A stretch of DNA of 64,000 nt. It comes from Thermoactinomyces sp. DSM 45891. Lineage in GTDB: Bacteria; Bacillota; Bacilli; Thermoactinomycetales; Thermoactinomycetaceae. The stretch is taken from NCBI RefSeq assembly GCF_900119485.1, contig NZ_FPJZ01000004.1, positions 65,819 to 129,818 on the forward strand. The letters are read 5' to 3'. Both the position numbers and the translations under genes were made by a program. Under the pieces are notes generated by a model, which saw only the letters and a list, made by a program, of their open reading frames with translations, was not told the DNA's origin and did no database searches. Shown piece by piece: positions 33,140 to 41,749 of the stretch; the stretch's first letter is position 1, and each line of letters begins with the position of its first letter.

Positions 33140-34495
33140 ATGCTCCTCCTATGGATATTGATGTGGATGATAGGAATATTGCTTCTATTGGCTGATTTTA
33201 AAAACCCTAGTGCGCGGTGGGCGAGTGCTACTACATTTTGTGGTGGTGTAGGAGGATTATCAGTAGTCATTGGGGAACAGATTAAACCGCTCTTTGAAAG
33301 TAATTCTGATGTTTTTCAGTATCTACTTTTAGCTGAAAATATTACAGCGTTCGTATCTGACTATCTGACCCCTTATTCTTTTATATTTTTTGGATTGTCA
33401 TACTCCGAAATTGTTCCTAGAAAATATATTAGGATGCTGCGATATTTCCTTTTTATTCCTGTTATAGGGATGATTATGTTTTATCCTGTATATCCAACTT
33501 TCGTAGTTCCATATTCCTTAGCGACTTTCTGGGTTGTGCCATATATTTTGACGGGTATTATACTTCTTATATGGTCCTATATTATGGAAAAAAATCCATT
33601 CACTAAAAGAAGTAGATTTTATACCTGTTTGGCGTTTATCCCTACTATGATTTATGCGGTAACTACAAGTTATTTTCTACGCATTATGGATATTGAGGAA
33701 GGGTGGCGTTATAATTACTGGATTGCTCTCTTCCTTTTCGTGGTTTCCATCACTTCCCTTTTTCGTTTTGGCTTAGTTGGAGTCCGTCTACGGGTTCAGC
33801 GTCAGAGTCTTAACTATTCTATACAGCAGTTAACAGCCGAAACATCTGTGATGAACCATGGAATGAAGAATGATTTAGGACTCATCAAACTATATGGTGA
33901 AAAAATTAAAAATTATGCAATGACTACTAATCAAGTGAACTTGCAAAGCGATATTGACATCATTCTTCAAATGCATGAAAAAATGCAAAATACGATGATG
34001 AGAATACAACAACAAACAAAGGATCAAAAGCTATATATAGGAGAATATCGAGTAGTGGATATGGTAGAGAGGTGCTTATACCAGTCAAAAGCCAAGTTAA
34101 AAGATTCTGGCATCAAGGTAATGAATAGTATGAAATGCGATCTGACTATTTGTTGCGATCGCCTACTAATAGAAGAGGTCATAAATAATATTGTTTCTAA
34201 TGCGATAGAAGCTATGCCGACTGGAGGGGAGCTTACTATAGACATAGCTAAAAATAGAAAGAATGTTATTCTTATAATCAAAGATACGGGAATTGGTATA
34301 CCTAAGGAGCATTTTACACGAATTTTGGAACCCTTCTTCTCTACAAAATCAAATCCTAAGGAAAATTTTGGTTTAGGACTTTTGTTTTGTTACAATGTTG
34401 TCAGAAAGCATGGAGGCAAGATAGACTTTTATACAAATGAAGGGGTAGGAACTACTGTATACTTAGCTTTTCCTAGGATCAAGGAGAATAGATAA
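33140..34495 (+). CDS. Multi-TM sensor histidine kinase
   Basis: A 451-residue membrane kinase. The first 215 residues form about seven membrane segments with few extracellular residues. A short linker leads to the phospho-acceptor His240 in MNHGMKNDLG, followed by a HATPase domain: N box NNIVSNAIEAMP, G1 box DTGIGIP, F box LEPFFSTK, G2 box FGLGLL. AGGAGG precedes the ATG. The H box differs from the common HisKA pattern. No response regulator is adjacent. The 7TM-like sensor suits a small hydrophobic or peptide ligand. Confidence 0.88.
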   Translation: MLLLWILMWMIGILLLLADFKNPSARWASATTFCGGVGGLSVVIGEQIKPLFESNSDVFQYLLLAENITAFVSDYLTPYSFIFFGLSYSEIVPRKYIRMLRYFLFIPVIGMIMFYPVYPTFVVPYSLATFWVVPYILTGIILLIWSYIMEKNPFTKRSRFYTCLAFIPTMIYAVTTSYFLRIMDIEEGWRYNYWIALFLFVVSITSLFRFGLVGVRLRVQRQSLNYSIQQLTAETSVMNHGMKNDLGLIKLYGEKIKNYAMTTNQVNLQSDIDIILQMHEKMQNTMMRIQQQTKDQKLYIGEYRVVDMVERCLYQSKAKLKDSGIKVMNSMKCDLTICCDRLLIEEVINNIVSNAIEAMPTGGELTIDIAKNRKNVILIIKDTGIGIPKEHFTRILEPFFSTKSNPKENFGLGLLFCYNVVRKHGGKIDFYTNEGVGTTVYLAFPRIKENR

Positions 34496-34597
34496 TGGGG
34501 GAAGGGTTGATTACAATAGGATCATAACCAAGAAGCAAAATCCACTACATAAACTAAGAAGCTACTAGACAAAATAAGTCCGAAAGGACGGGATTCG

Positions 34598-34756
34598 ATG
34601 AAATCATACGAAAACTCCACCACAACTCCCATTCATTCGGAGGGAACGAGCAAAGGGAGAGATGAACGACTTGCAGATCAAGGGACTCCACTGGGAGAAG
34701 CCGTGGAAGCCAATAAAGAGAAGAAGTTAAAGGGGCCTAATGCTCCGGCTACATAG
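34598..34756 (+). CDS. Small hydrophilic protein, unknown
   Basis: A 52-residue ORF, too short for most gene callers. It reads with a striking charged pattern: SEGTSKGRDERLADQG, then TPLGEAVEANKEKKLKGPNAP. AAGGAC lies 12 nt before the ATG. The density of Gly, Pro and charged residues resembles small spore or stress proteins. It is followed by a terminator shared with a SASP gene. Coding status is likely but unproven. Confidence 0.55.
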   Translation: MKSYENSTTTPIHSEGTSKGRDERLADQGTPLGEAVEANKEKKLKGPNAPAT

Positions 34757-34799
34757 AAGAGATATGGGAAAATTCCCTAAGAACATTTCCAATAAACAA

Positions 34800-34840
34800 C
34801 AAGGTGCAATCTAGAGAATACCAGATTGCACCTTGTTGTT
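34800..34840. terminator. Bidirectional terminator between small ORF and SASP gene
   Basis: CAAGGTGCAATCT / AGATTGCACCTTG, a perfect 13-bp stem with a 10-nt loop, followed by TTGTTTGT. Confidence 0.85.
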
Positions 34841-34853
34841 TGTAACCTAATTT

Positions 34854-35024
34854 TTACAGCATATTTTCGCCTAACTGGACCAACCGGCGAGTGATTTCTC
34901 CGCCAACATAGCCGTTATCACGGGAAGTAGTGTCTGCTCCAAGTTGAACACCAAATTCAGATGCAATTTCGTTCTTCATTTGATCCAGACTGTTTTGAAC
35001 TTGATTGTTATGTGTGTGTTTCAT
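34854..35024 (-). CDS. Alpha/beta-type small acid-soluble spore protein
   Basis: A 56-residue DNA-coating protein of dormant spores. The GPR protease site is NEIASEFGV and the second conserved stretch is GYVGGEITRRLVQLGENML. ATG 35024 follows AAGGAGG at 10 nt. SASPs of this type protect spore DNA from UV and heat and show that the organism forms endospores. Expression would be expected from a sigma-G promoter in the forespore. Confidence 0.92.
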   Translation of the reverse strand: MKHTHNNQVQNSLDQMKNEIASEFGVQLGADTTSRDNGYVGGEITRRLVQLGENML

Positions 35025-35251
35025 TTCCAAAAACACCTCCTTATTGCACCTTAGTATGGTCCGGAAAAAAGAGAATATGACTAACTTATATTTCCAAAAC
35101 CATTAGATCATTGTTCTTTATAAAAATTTTGATTGAGTATAAAAATATTTTATTATATTCTCGATAGGTAAGGATATTGTCTTGAAAAAAGACTTGATGG
35201 GTATATAGCAGAAATATCTGCTCTTCAATTAGCCGAAGGAGGAACAATCCA

Positions 35252-35575
35252 TTGGAATCGATCGGATCATTAATAGGTTATCTCATCATGGGTTTCTTTA
35301 TCATCGTGTTTGGTGGAGTCATTATTTTCTTTATCTCTATTTCCATTCGGGGTTTGTTTAGATGGATTCGTAATAACAATCAACCTGTGCAAGCGATAAA
35401 CGCTAGTGTAATAAGTCGACGTGCCATCAAACAATATACTTTTATCGCATTTGAAGGGGAGAATGGCGATCGAATGGAGTTCCGTATGAGTAGATCTAAA
35501 TCAGTGTTAGTGGTAGGAGACACAGGTGTACTTACGTTTCAAGGCACTCGATTTAAGGGATTTCAACGGAGGTAG
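35252..35575 (+). CDS. DUF2500-like membrane protein
   Basis: A 107-residue protein with one or two N-terminal membrane segments (about 5-33) and a basic soluble domain. The pattern YTFIAFEGENGDRMEFRMSR, GDTGVLTFQGTRFKGFQR matches DUF2500. It starts with TTG at 35252, with AGGAGG 9 nt upstream. It is 59 bp upstream of the radical-SAM-like gene and may be co-transcribed. Function is unknown. Confidence 0.7.
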   Translation: MESIGSLIGYLIMGFFIIVFGGVIIFFISISIRGLFRWIRNNNQPVQAINASVISRRAIKQYTFIAFEGENGDRMEFRMSRSKSVLVVGDTGVLTFQGTRFKGFQRR

Positions 35576-35634
35576 ATTACTCTGCCTACCTAGACTATGA
35601 ATCACTACACAAAGGAACAGAAGAAGGTGTAAAT

Positions 35635-36939
35635 TTGGATACATTTCCTAAGTACATATATGCCGAAATAGTAGCTCCTCGAGATCCTGCTGATCAAATA
35701 GATGGGGATTCCTCTAAAGAAGGAAATCGAAATCGCACATTCATGTCATGGGATCTATGGTCGAAAATCGTTGATGAGTGTAGTCAATACGAGGATGTAA
35801 CACTTACCCCCTCTTGGGAGGGTGAACCCATGCTCCATCCGCAGTTTCAAGAATTTATGGCTTATGCGATCGCGAGATTAGGGGAAAGAATACGTCTAAC
35901 TACCGATGGCGCGCTCATCAATGAACAAAACAAGGAAACACTGAGAAACCTAACCTCGATTACAGTAAACGTGAATAGTGATCAAGGGTTTGAACGTGCA
36001 GTAGGGCTGAATAACGAACGTGACCAACATACTTACCTCACTCTTGCTTTTGCTTCGGGTCATGAGTCTACCATAAAGTATTTTAACTACATAGTTGGGG
36101 ATCCATTTCAAGACCTTCGAGGATTCGATTTTGTTGTCTATCACTACGAGTTAAAAGAGGGTTCCTCATACTATGATCCATATGTCGGGAAGACGATCTT
36201 GATCGATCCAGAGGGCTCAGTTGCCTTCTACTTGCATCCTTATCACGATCATCTAGAAACAAAGACTGTGGCTGATATTTGGTGTCAGCATGATCTGAAT
36301 GATGCACCGGATCAAATCTATCATGACTGTGAGACTCGTAACCGTTATGGAAGTCAGCTCTATACTCCATGTAATGACTATAGTAAATCCACTCGTTGCC
36401 CCAAGTGCGATGGAGTTTTATCCCTGAATGCTGTATTCTGTTTAGATTGTGAGAAGCAAGATGAAATAGATAAGCTAACATCTTATATCCAAGATATACC
36501 AAACAGCCAGATATTGTCTGGTTATAAGGTCTTTCGAATTCATTCAACCGCGTTTGAAGCATATCAAGTAGAGGATCTCGAAGAAGATGACGAGGGCCCA
36601 TATAGCGATTGTAATTGGAATGGTACTGCACATGAGATAGCCGATTATATTCAAGGTGTGCTTATTTCGGATTTGGATAGCGAGGAATATAGTTGCTCTC
36701 GATGCGAAGCGCAGATAAAACGTAATGAGAAACTATGTATGGGATGTTATGAAAGGGAAGGCTTAGAAGAAATCACATCTGCTATAACTAAAATTACAAA
36801 CACAGGAATCGTGTCTGATTCAACGGTGAAACGGATTAGTTCAACTGAATTTGAGATATATAATGATCAAAACGTATGTAAGTGTAGCGGTAATATACAG
36901 AAGGTGGCTGAATACGTCTACTTTTTTTATCCTCATTAG
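35635..36939 (+). CDS. Radical-SAM-like protein without cluster cysteines, with two zinc-ribbon repeats
   Basis: A 434-residue protein. The first 240 residues follow a radical SAM/SPASM plan: PKYIYAEI (first strand), FMSWDLWSKIVDE, GEPMLHP (63-69), IRLTTDGALI, ITVNVNSDQ, and a late ILIDPEGSVAFY...VADIW. But where CX3CX2C should be, residues 13-23 read VAPRDPADQID, so no 4Fe-4S cluster can bind there. Residues about 250-434 hold a duplicated module, each a zinc ribbon (C255/C258/C269/C272 and C354/C357/C368/C371) followed by a similar alpha/beta segment (VFRIHSTAFEAY; VKRISSTEFEIY). TTG start with AAGGTG upstream. It is probably a non-catalytic binding or regulatory protein; it lies upstream of a two-component system. 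Confidence 0.7.
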   Translation: MDTFPKYIYAEIVAPRDPADQIDGDSSKEGNRNRTFMSWDLWSKIVDECSQYEDVTLTPSWEGEPMLHPQFQEFMAYAIARLGERIRLTTDGALINEQNKETLRNLTSITVNVNSDQGFERAVGLNNERDQHTYLTLAFASGHESTIKYFNYIVGDPFQDLRGFDFVVYHYELKEGSSYYDPYVGKTILIDPEGSVAFYLHPYHDHLETKTVADIWCQHDLNDAPDQIYHDCETRNRYGSQLYTPCNDYSKSTRCPKCDGVLSLNAVFCLDCEKQDEIDKLTSYIQDIPNSQILSGYKVFRIHSTAFEAYQVEDLEEDDEGPYSDCNWNGTAHEIADYIQGVLISDLDSEEYSCSRCEAQIKRNEKLCMGCYEREGLEEITSAITKITNTGIVSDSTVKRISSTEFEIYNDQNVCKCSGNIQKVAEYVYFFYPH

Positions 36940-37001
36940 GATGAAAAAGAAAAAAGGACACCGAAAAACTTATAGTGAGATAAGAGAGAGCGAGGGGGAT
37001 T

Positions 37002-37700
37002 ATGAATTTGTCTAAGCAAATCTTAATCGTAGATGATGATAAAGAAATCGTAAACTTAATCGATATCTCTTTACAGAACGAAGGTTTTACTATATTAAAA
37101 GCGTATGATGGGGAAGAGGCTCTTGAAATCCTACAAGAGAGTTCTGTTCACTTGATCATTTTAGATGTTATGATGCCTAAAATGAATGGCTTGGAGTTTT
37201 GCCGACGGGTTAGACAAAAAGATAATACTCCTATTCTGATGCTGAGTGCTAAATCAGAAGATACGGATAAAATTACTGGTCTGATGACAGGAGCTGATGA
37301 TTATATGACCAAGCCATTTAACTTATTAGAAATGATGGTGCGCGTGAAAGCGCTTTTACGAAGGGCTTATTATTTTAATCATCAGCTCCCACAGGGATAT
37401 AATGAGATGATTCGCTTAGGAGAACTGACTATTGATCGAAAAACATACTCTACTTTTGTTGGAGAGGAAAAAATTAATCTAACATCTAAAGAATTTGAAA
37501 TCCTATATCTTCTCGCTACACATCTAGGCCAAGCATTTAATTCTGAGGAAATATTTCGATCGGTTTGGAAAGAAAAGTATTATGAAGCTAATAACACTGT
37601 CATGGTGCATATCAGTAATTTACGAGATAAATTAGAAAAAAATCTAGGTTATAAAGTGATTCATACCATATGGGGAGTAGGTTACAAGATTGAGGGATAA
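37002..37700 (+). CDS. OmpR/VanR-type response regulator
   Basis: A 232-residue transcriptional regulator. The receiver domain has the acidic pocket VDDD and phospho-acceptor Asp in IILDVMMPKMNG, and KPF near residue 107. The winged-helix DNA-binding domain ends VMVHISNLRDKLEKNLGYKVIHTIWGVGYKI. Closest in pattern to VanR-type regulators. It overlaps the kinase gene by 11 bp. No vanHAX genes are near, so glycopeptide resistance should not be assumed. Confidence 0.93.
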   Translation: MNLSKQILIVDDDKEIVNLIDISLQNEGFTILKAYDGEEALEILQESSVHLIILDVMMPKMNGLEFCRRVRQKDNTPILMLSAKSEDTDKITGLMTGADDYMTKPFNLLEMMVRVKALLRRAYYFNHQLPQGYNEMIRLGELTIDRKTYSTFVGEEKINLTSKEFEILYLLATHLGQAFNSEEIFRSVWKEKYYEANNTVMVHISNLRDKLEKNLGYKVIHTIWGVGYKIEG

Positions 37701-38754
37701 AGTGTATTATCGGATTTTATCTAAAATTGCTGCGGTCTTTATCTTTAGCTTGTGGGCTTCTCTGTTTATTTCAAACTTTGTTTATAGTTTATTGAAAGAA
37801 TATACTTCAAACCTAGAGGCTATCGAAAGCCTGTTGCCTATCCGTATGGAGTATATATTGGTAGGGCTATTTGGCATTATTATATTTTTACTATTTACTG
37901 CGCGTTATATCAGATACTTTATTCAAATCTGTCATGCGGTTAGTGAGATTGCACAAGGAGATTCTAAAAAGAGAGTGCCAGTGAAATTTCAAAATGAGTT
38001 TAGTAAGTTGGCGACTCGAATTAATTTGATTTTAGAACAATTACGTACAGCCGTTGAAGAAGAACGCCTAGCAGAACAGACCAAAAACGAGCTAATTACG
38101 AATGTTTCCCATGATTTACGAACTCCATTAACCTCCATTATGGGGTATTTGAGTTTGATTGATCGCAATCAGTATCAAGACGAAGTAGAGCTTCGATATT
38201 ATACAGACATTGCTTATCAAAAAGCTCAGCGATTGGATCAATTAGTAAATGATTTATTTGAATACGTTCGGACTAAAAACCCAAAGATGAGTTTACAGAT
38301 GAGAGCGATTAATTTAAAGGAATTGCTGAAACAGATCGCGATTCAGTTCCAAATCCAACTTACTCAAGAAAAAATGAAGTCCAGGCTTTCACTACCAGAA
38401 AGTCCTGTTTATGTGGAGGCAGATGGCGACCAATTAGCAAGGGTATTTGAAAATATTATCTCAAATGCGATGAACTATGGTAAAGAGGGGGGATTTGTCG
38501 ATATTATCTTGGAGGTTCGTGACCAACTTGCGATTGTGAAGATCATAAATTACGGGGATAGCATTCCCCTAGCAGATCTTCCCTATCTTTTTGATCGCTT
38601 CTATCGAATTGAAAAGTCACGATCTGTTTATACAGGGGGATCAGGACTAGGGTTAGCCATCACGAAGAATATCATTGAATTGCACAAGGGTTATGTGAAT
38701 GTTGAAAGTGATGACGAGGAAACAAGTTTCCATATTTGTCTGCCCCTCTCTTAG
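37690..38754 (+). CDS. VanS-type sensor histidine kinase
   Basis: A 354-residue kinase with two membrane segments (about 12-32 and 54-76), a HAMP linker, HisKA (NVSHDLRTPLTSIMGYL) and HATPase (ENIISNAMNYGKEG; GGSGLGLAITKNIIELH). The short extracytoplasmic loop suggests envelope sensing. The TTG at 37690 overlaps the regulator stop, so the pair is translationally coupled. Confidence 0.9.
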   Translation: MRDKVYYRILSKIAAVFIFSLWASLFISNFVYSLLKEYTSNLEAIESLLPIRMEYILVGLFGIIIFLLFTARYIRYFIQICHAVSEIAQGDSKKRVPVKFQNEFSKLATRINLILEQLRTAVEEERLAEQTKNELITNVSHDLRTPLTSIMGYLSLIDRNQYQDEVELRYYTDIAYQKAQRLDQLVNDLFEYVRTKNPKMSLQMRAINLKELLKQIAIQFQIQLTQEKMKSRLSLPESPVYVEADGDQLARVFENIISNAMNYGKEGGFVDIILEVRDQLAIVKIINYGDSIPLADLPYLFDRFYRIEKSRSVYTGGSGLGLAITKNIIELHKGYVNVESDDEETSFHICLPLS

Positions 38755-38775
38755 AGATGAACAGATTTATATACT

Positions 38776-38816
38776 AGAGTCACCTACTTCTTCCAAATTA
38801 GAAGCAGGTGACTCTT
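38776..38816 (+). terminator. Terminator after the two-component operon
   Basis: AGAGTCACCTACTTC / GAAGCAGGTGACTCTT, one mismatch, 10-nt loop. Confidence 0.75.
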
Positions 38817-38858
38817 AGGTAAAGCATAATAGATAGTCTATGTTATAGATTAAAATTT

Positions 38859-39086
38859 TTATATTTTAACAAAAACCTCTTTTTTTATATCGATTAGGCC
38901 GCAATAATATGTAATGATCCCGATCTGAACACGAGATGTTATATGCCATTTACTCTTAATAGAAGCAATGATTTCCCCTACACGTCGTCTGCTAATAAAT
39001 AATGACAAAGCAATTTCGTTATCTTTATATCCTTTCGCCACTAAAACGGCAACCTCAACCTCTCTACAAGAAAGCAAATGATCCAT
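38859..39086 (-). CDS. Stand-alone LuxR/GerE-type DNA-binding protein
   Basis: A 75-residue protein made of a single LuxR-type helix-turn-helix: LSCREVEVAVLVAKGYKDNEIALSLFISRRRVGEII. Size and build match GerE, the late mother-cell regulator of spore coat genes, but the recognition helix departs from GerE (ISRRRVGE versus ISEKTVRN). AAGGAG precedes the ATG. It may be a GerE paralogue or a remnant of a larger regulator. Confidence 0.8.
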   Translation of the reverse strand: MDHLLSCREVEVAVLVAKGYKDNEIALSLFISRRRVGEIIASIKSKWHITSRVQIGIITYYCGLIDIKKEVFVKI

Positions 39087-39180
39087 TTAATATCTCCTTA
39101 ATAATAAAAAATAAAATTATATATATATTATTTTAACATAAACCACGCTAGATATTTAGTGAGAGATAAAGGAAGGTACT

Positions 39181-39204
39181 CATCTAATCAGATCTGATTA
39201 GATG
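39181..39204. promoter_or_regulatory. 24-bp perfect palindrome
   Basis: Half-site CATCTAATCAGA followed by its exact complement, without a spacer. It lies between the LuxR-like gene and asnO and just before a terminator hairpin. It has no T-run, so a protein operator is more likely than a terminator. The rest of 39087-39455 is AT-rich and otherwise holds only that hairpin. Confidence 0.6.
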
Positions 39205-39216
39205 GCATAAAACAGC

Positions 39217-39258
39217 AAAGAGCACTGTCCTTCGCTTTTCGAAAGACAATGCTCTTTT
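39217..39258. terminator. Hairpin terminator in the intergenic region
   Basis: AAAGAGCACTGTCCTTCG / CGAAAGACAATGCTCTTT, three mismatches, T-run downstream on the plus strand and A-run upstream. Confidence 0.7.
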
Positions 39259-39455
39259 GTACTTAAGGCAGCTTTATAGGTATTGAGTGGAGACATAAAA
39301 ATTGGCTATGCACAACTTTTTTAGTGTTATGCAATTTCATGATACCACAAGAAAATGGAAAAGTCTATTTTCTTTCGTTATTCAAAACGAGTCATGGAAA
39401 ATTCCTTGTTCTGCTACATATACATACATAGATACTGCCTAGGGGAGGAAGACGG

Positions 39456-41300
39456 ATGTGTGGAATTGTAGGGTGGATGAATTACGAGGAAAACTTGAGC
39501 TATCAGACCAAAGTCATTGATCTCATGAATAAACAACATGCTAATCGAGGTCCTGATTCAGAGGGGACTTGGATTGGCGAGCATGTAGCATTGGGGCATC
39601 GAAGATTAAGTGTGATGGACCCAGAGAATGGATTACAACCTATGGTGAAGCAGTTTGGTAATCAACAGATGGTGGTTACGTATAACGGCGAACTATACAA
39701 TATGGTTGATCTCAGGATGGAATTAGAGTCTCTTGGGTATTGTTTTACTACTCACTGTGATACAGAACTTCTACCTGCTGCTTATCAAGAGTGGGGAGTG
39801 GATGCTCCTAAACGAATGAACGGCATATTTGCTTTTGCGATCTGGGATGAATTCGCACAAGAGCTATATATCGCGAGGGATCGGATTGGGGTCAAACCTT
39901 TGTTTTATGCCCATGTGAAAGATACCTTTGTGTTTGGGTCTGAAATAAAGTCTTTATTGCAACATCCAGATATTGGTTCTGTTATAGATGATCACGGCTT
40001 GGCCGAAGTGTTGATGATGGGCCCGGCTAGAACCCCAGGTGAAGGTGTGTTTCGTGATATTAAGGAGCTCAAGCCAGGTCATTGGCTGAAGGTATCTAGG
40101 CAAGGCATCCAAACTCATCCATATTGGCAGTTAGTGAGTCGAGCACATGAAGACGACTTTGAGACAACGATCACAAAGGTAACAGATCTATTTGAGGCTT
40201 CTGTCAGGAGGCAATTAATTTCAGATGTGCCAATTGGAACGATGCTTTCAGGAGGATTGGATTCGAGTGCGATTTCCGCAGTTGCAGCCAAGGTGTTCCG
40301 CGAGGAAGGCAAAGGTCGTTTAACTACATTTTCGATTGATTATCAGGATAATGATCAGTTCTTTGAGCAAAATGAATTCCAACCTAATGCGGATTCCCCA
40401 TGGGCGCAGTTGATGGCAGAGTTCTTACAGTCTGATCATCATGTTGTATATCTCAATAATCAAGAACTGGTTGACCATATTCCTAGTGCGCTCATCGCAA
40501 GGGATTTCCCTGGAATGGCGGATATTGATAGTTCATTAATGCTATTCTCCCGGGAGATTAAAAAGGATTTAACTGTTTGTCTTTCTGGAGAATGTGCCGA
40601 TGAGGTATTTGGTGGCTATCCATGGTTCCATCGGGAAGAAATGGTTCAGGCAAATATATTCCCATGGGCGTGCTTAACGAATGAGCGGATTCCTTTTATC
40701 CGAAAAGACGTTCAGGATCGAATTCAGCCAATGGAATATGTGGAAATGAGATATCAACAGACTTTAGAAGAAGTTCCACGATGTGATCAAGACTCCCCTA
40801 GAGAGGATCGGATGAAAGAGTTATTCTACATGAATCTAACACGCTGGATGCCTACTCTCCTCGATCGAAAAGATCGTATGAGTATGGCTTATGGATTAGA
40901 GGTTCGTGTCCCATTTTGTGATCATCACTTAGTTGAGTATGTATGGAACATTCCTTGGGAGATGAAAGCGCATAACGGTAGAGAAAAAGGATTGTTGCGC
41001 CACGCATTAAAAGGGATTTTACCGGATGAAATTATCGAGCGGAAAAAGAGTCCCTATCCCAAAACACATCATCCACTTTACCTACAAGCCATGCAAAGGA
41101 AGGTGAATGAATTACTTCTCGATAAGCAAGCCCCTATCTGGGATTTTCTTGATTATCAAGTGGTTCAACGCTTTGTCGGGCAAGATCTAAAACAGAAGCA
41201 TCTGCCTTGGTTTGGACAATTGATGAATGTCCCCGCATTATTAGCTTACTGGCTTCAATTCAATCAGTGGCTCGTTCACTTCCAAGTTCAGTATCGTTAA
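39456..41300 (+). CDS. asnO: Glutamine-hydrolysing asparagine synthetase
   Basis: Makes asparagine from aspartate, glutamine and ATP. The 614-residue protein has the N-terminal nucleophile Cys2 (MCGIVGWM), glutaminase signature NRGPDSEG, and the synthetase PP-loop MLSGGLDSSAIS; the active-site segment is CLSGECADEVFGGYPWF. Length equals B. subtilis AsnO, the sporulation-linked paralogue, which is why I prefer that name to asnB. GGGGAGG precedes the ATG. The gene has its own terminator and stands alone. Confidence 0.9.
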   Translation: MCGIVGWMNYEENLSYQTKVIDLMNKQHANRGPDSEGTWIGEHVALGHRRLSVMDPENGLQPMVKQFGNQQMVVTYNGELYNMVDLRMELESLGYCFTTHCDTELLPAAYQEWGVDAPKRMNGIFAFAIWDEFAQELYIARDRIGVKPLFYAHVKDTFVFGSEIKSLLQHPDIGSVIDDHGLAEVLMMGPARTPGEGVFRDIKELKPGHWLKVSRQGIQTHPYWQLVSRAHEDDFETTITKVTDLFEASVRRQLISDVPIGTMLSGGLDSSAISAVAAKVFREEGKGRLTTFSIDYQDNDQFFEQNEFQPNADSPWAQLMAEFLQSDHHVVYLNNQELVDHIPSALIARDFPGMADIDSSLMLFSREIKKDLTVCLSGECADEVFGGYPWFHREEMVQANIFPWACLTNERIPFIRKDVQDRIQPMEYVEMRYQQTLEEVPRCDQDSPREDRMKELFYMNLTRWMPTLLDRKDRMSMAYGLEVRVPFCDHHLVEYVWNIPWEMKAHNGREKGLLRHALKGILPDEIIERKKSPYPKTHHPLYLQAMQRKVNELLLDKQAPIWDFLDYQVVQRFVGQDLKQKHLPWFGQLMNVPALLAYWLQFNQWLVHFQVQYR

Positions 41301-41301
41301 A

Positions 41302-41340
41302 CGAAGATCCCCTACACTTATTGTGAGTAGGGGATCTTCG
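41302..41340 (+). terminator. Terminator after asnO
   Basis: CGAAGATCCCCTAC / GTAGGGGATCTTCG, perfect 14-bp stem with an 11-nt loop, followed by TTAT. Confidence 0.85.
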
Positions 41341-41372
41341 TTATATAATGGACGAGAGGCAGATAATGATAT

Positions 41373-41449
41373 GCGCCCGTAGCTCAGCAGGATAGAGCAC
41401 TAGTTTCCTAAACTGGGTGTCGGAGGTTCGAGTCCTCTCGGGTGCGCCA
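41373..41449 (+). tRNA. tRNA-Arg (anticodon CCU)
   Basis: A 77-nt tRNA: acceptor GCGCCCG pairs with CGGGTGC, discriminator G, CCA encoded. D-arm AGCTCAGCAGGATAGAGC, anticodon stem CTAGT/ACTGG with loop TTCCTAA (anticodon CCT, reads AGG), T-loop GGTTCGAGTCC. Confidence 0.96.
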
Positions 41450-41466
41450 ATATTATCAAGGGGTTT

Positions 41467-41505
41467 AGGGGCTATGACATTGAAAATATGATGTTATAGC
41501 CCCTA
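41467..41505 (+). terminator. Hairpin downstream of tRNA-Arg
   Basis: AGGGGCTATGACAT / ATGTTATAGCCCCT. It probably ends the tRNA transcript. The rest of 41506-41749 contains GTGCAAAC and TTGCAAAC repeats and an imperfect GGACACC/GGTGTCT pair but no gene. Confidence 0.6.
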
Positions 41506-41749
41506 AGTGCAAACAAATTGCAAACCTTTATCTAGATAAAGTGCTTTGTAATCTAGTTTTCTATTTCATCTGCTGGTATCAGGGATTGTAGCGTTTGATA
41601 AAGGATGGTAAACGTTTCATAAGGACACCTCTCTATGGTTTAGTGGGCACTTTACCATTTTGAAGAAGGTGTCTTTCCCTATCCAGTTAGTACTGGCTTT
41701 GGGTTTTATGGTATTCGGGGAGAATAGGAGTGATCATTTTCGTTTAACT

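Noticed and set aside
37002..38754. Vancomycin-resistance locus
   Set aside because: The regulator and kinase resemble VanR/VanS, but no vanH, vanA-type ligase or vanX is present in the window.
40543..40558. TTCTCCCGGGAGAT in asnO as a third Noc site
   Set aside because: Three mismatches to the NBS consensus; restricted to the CCCGGG core.
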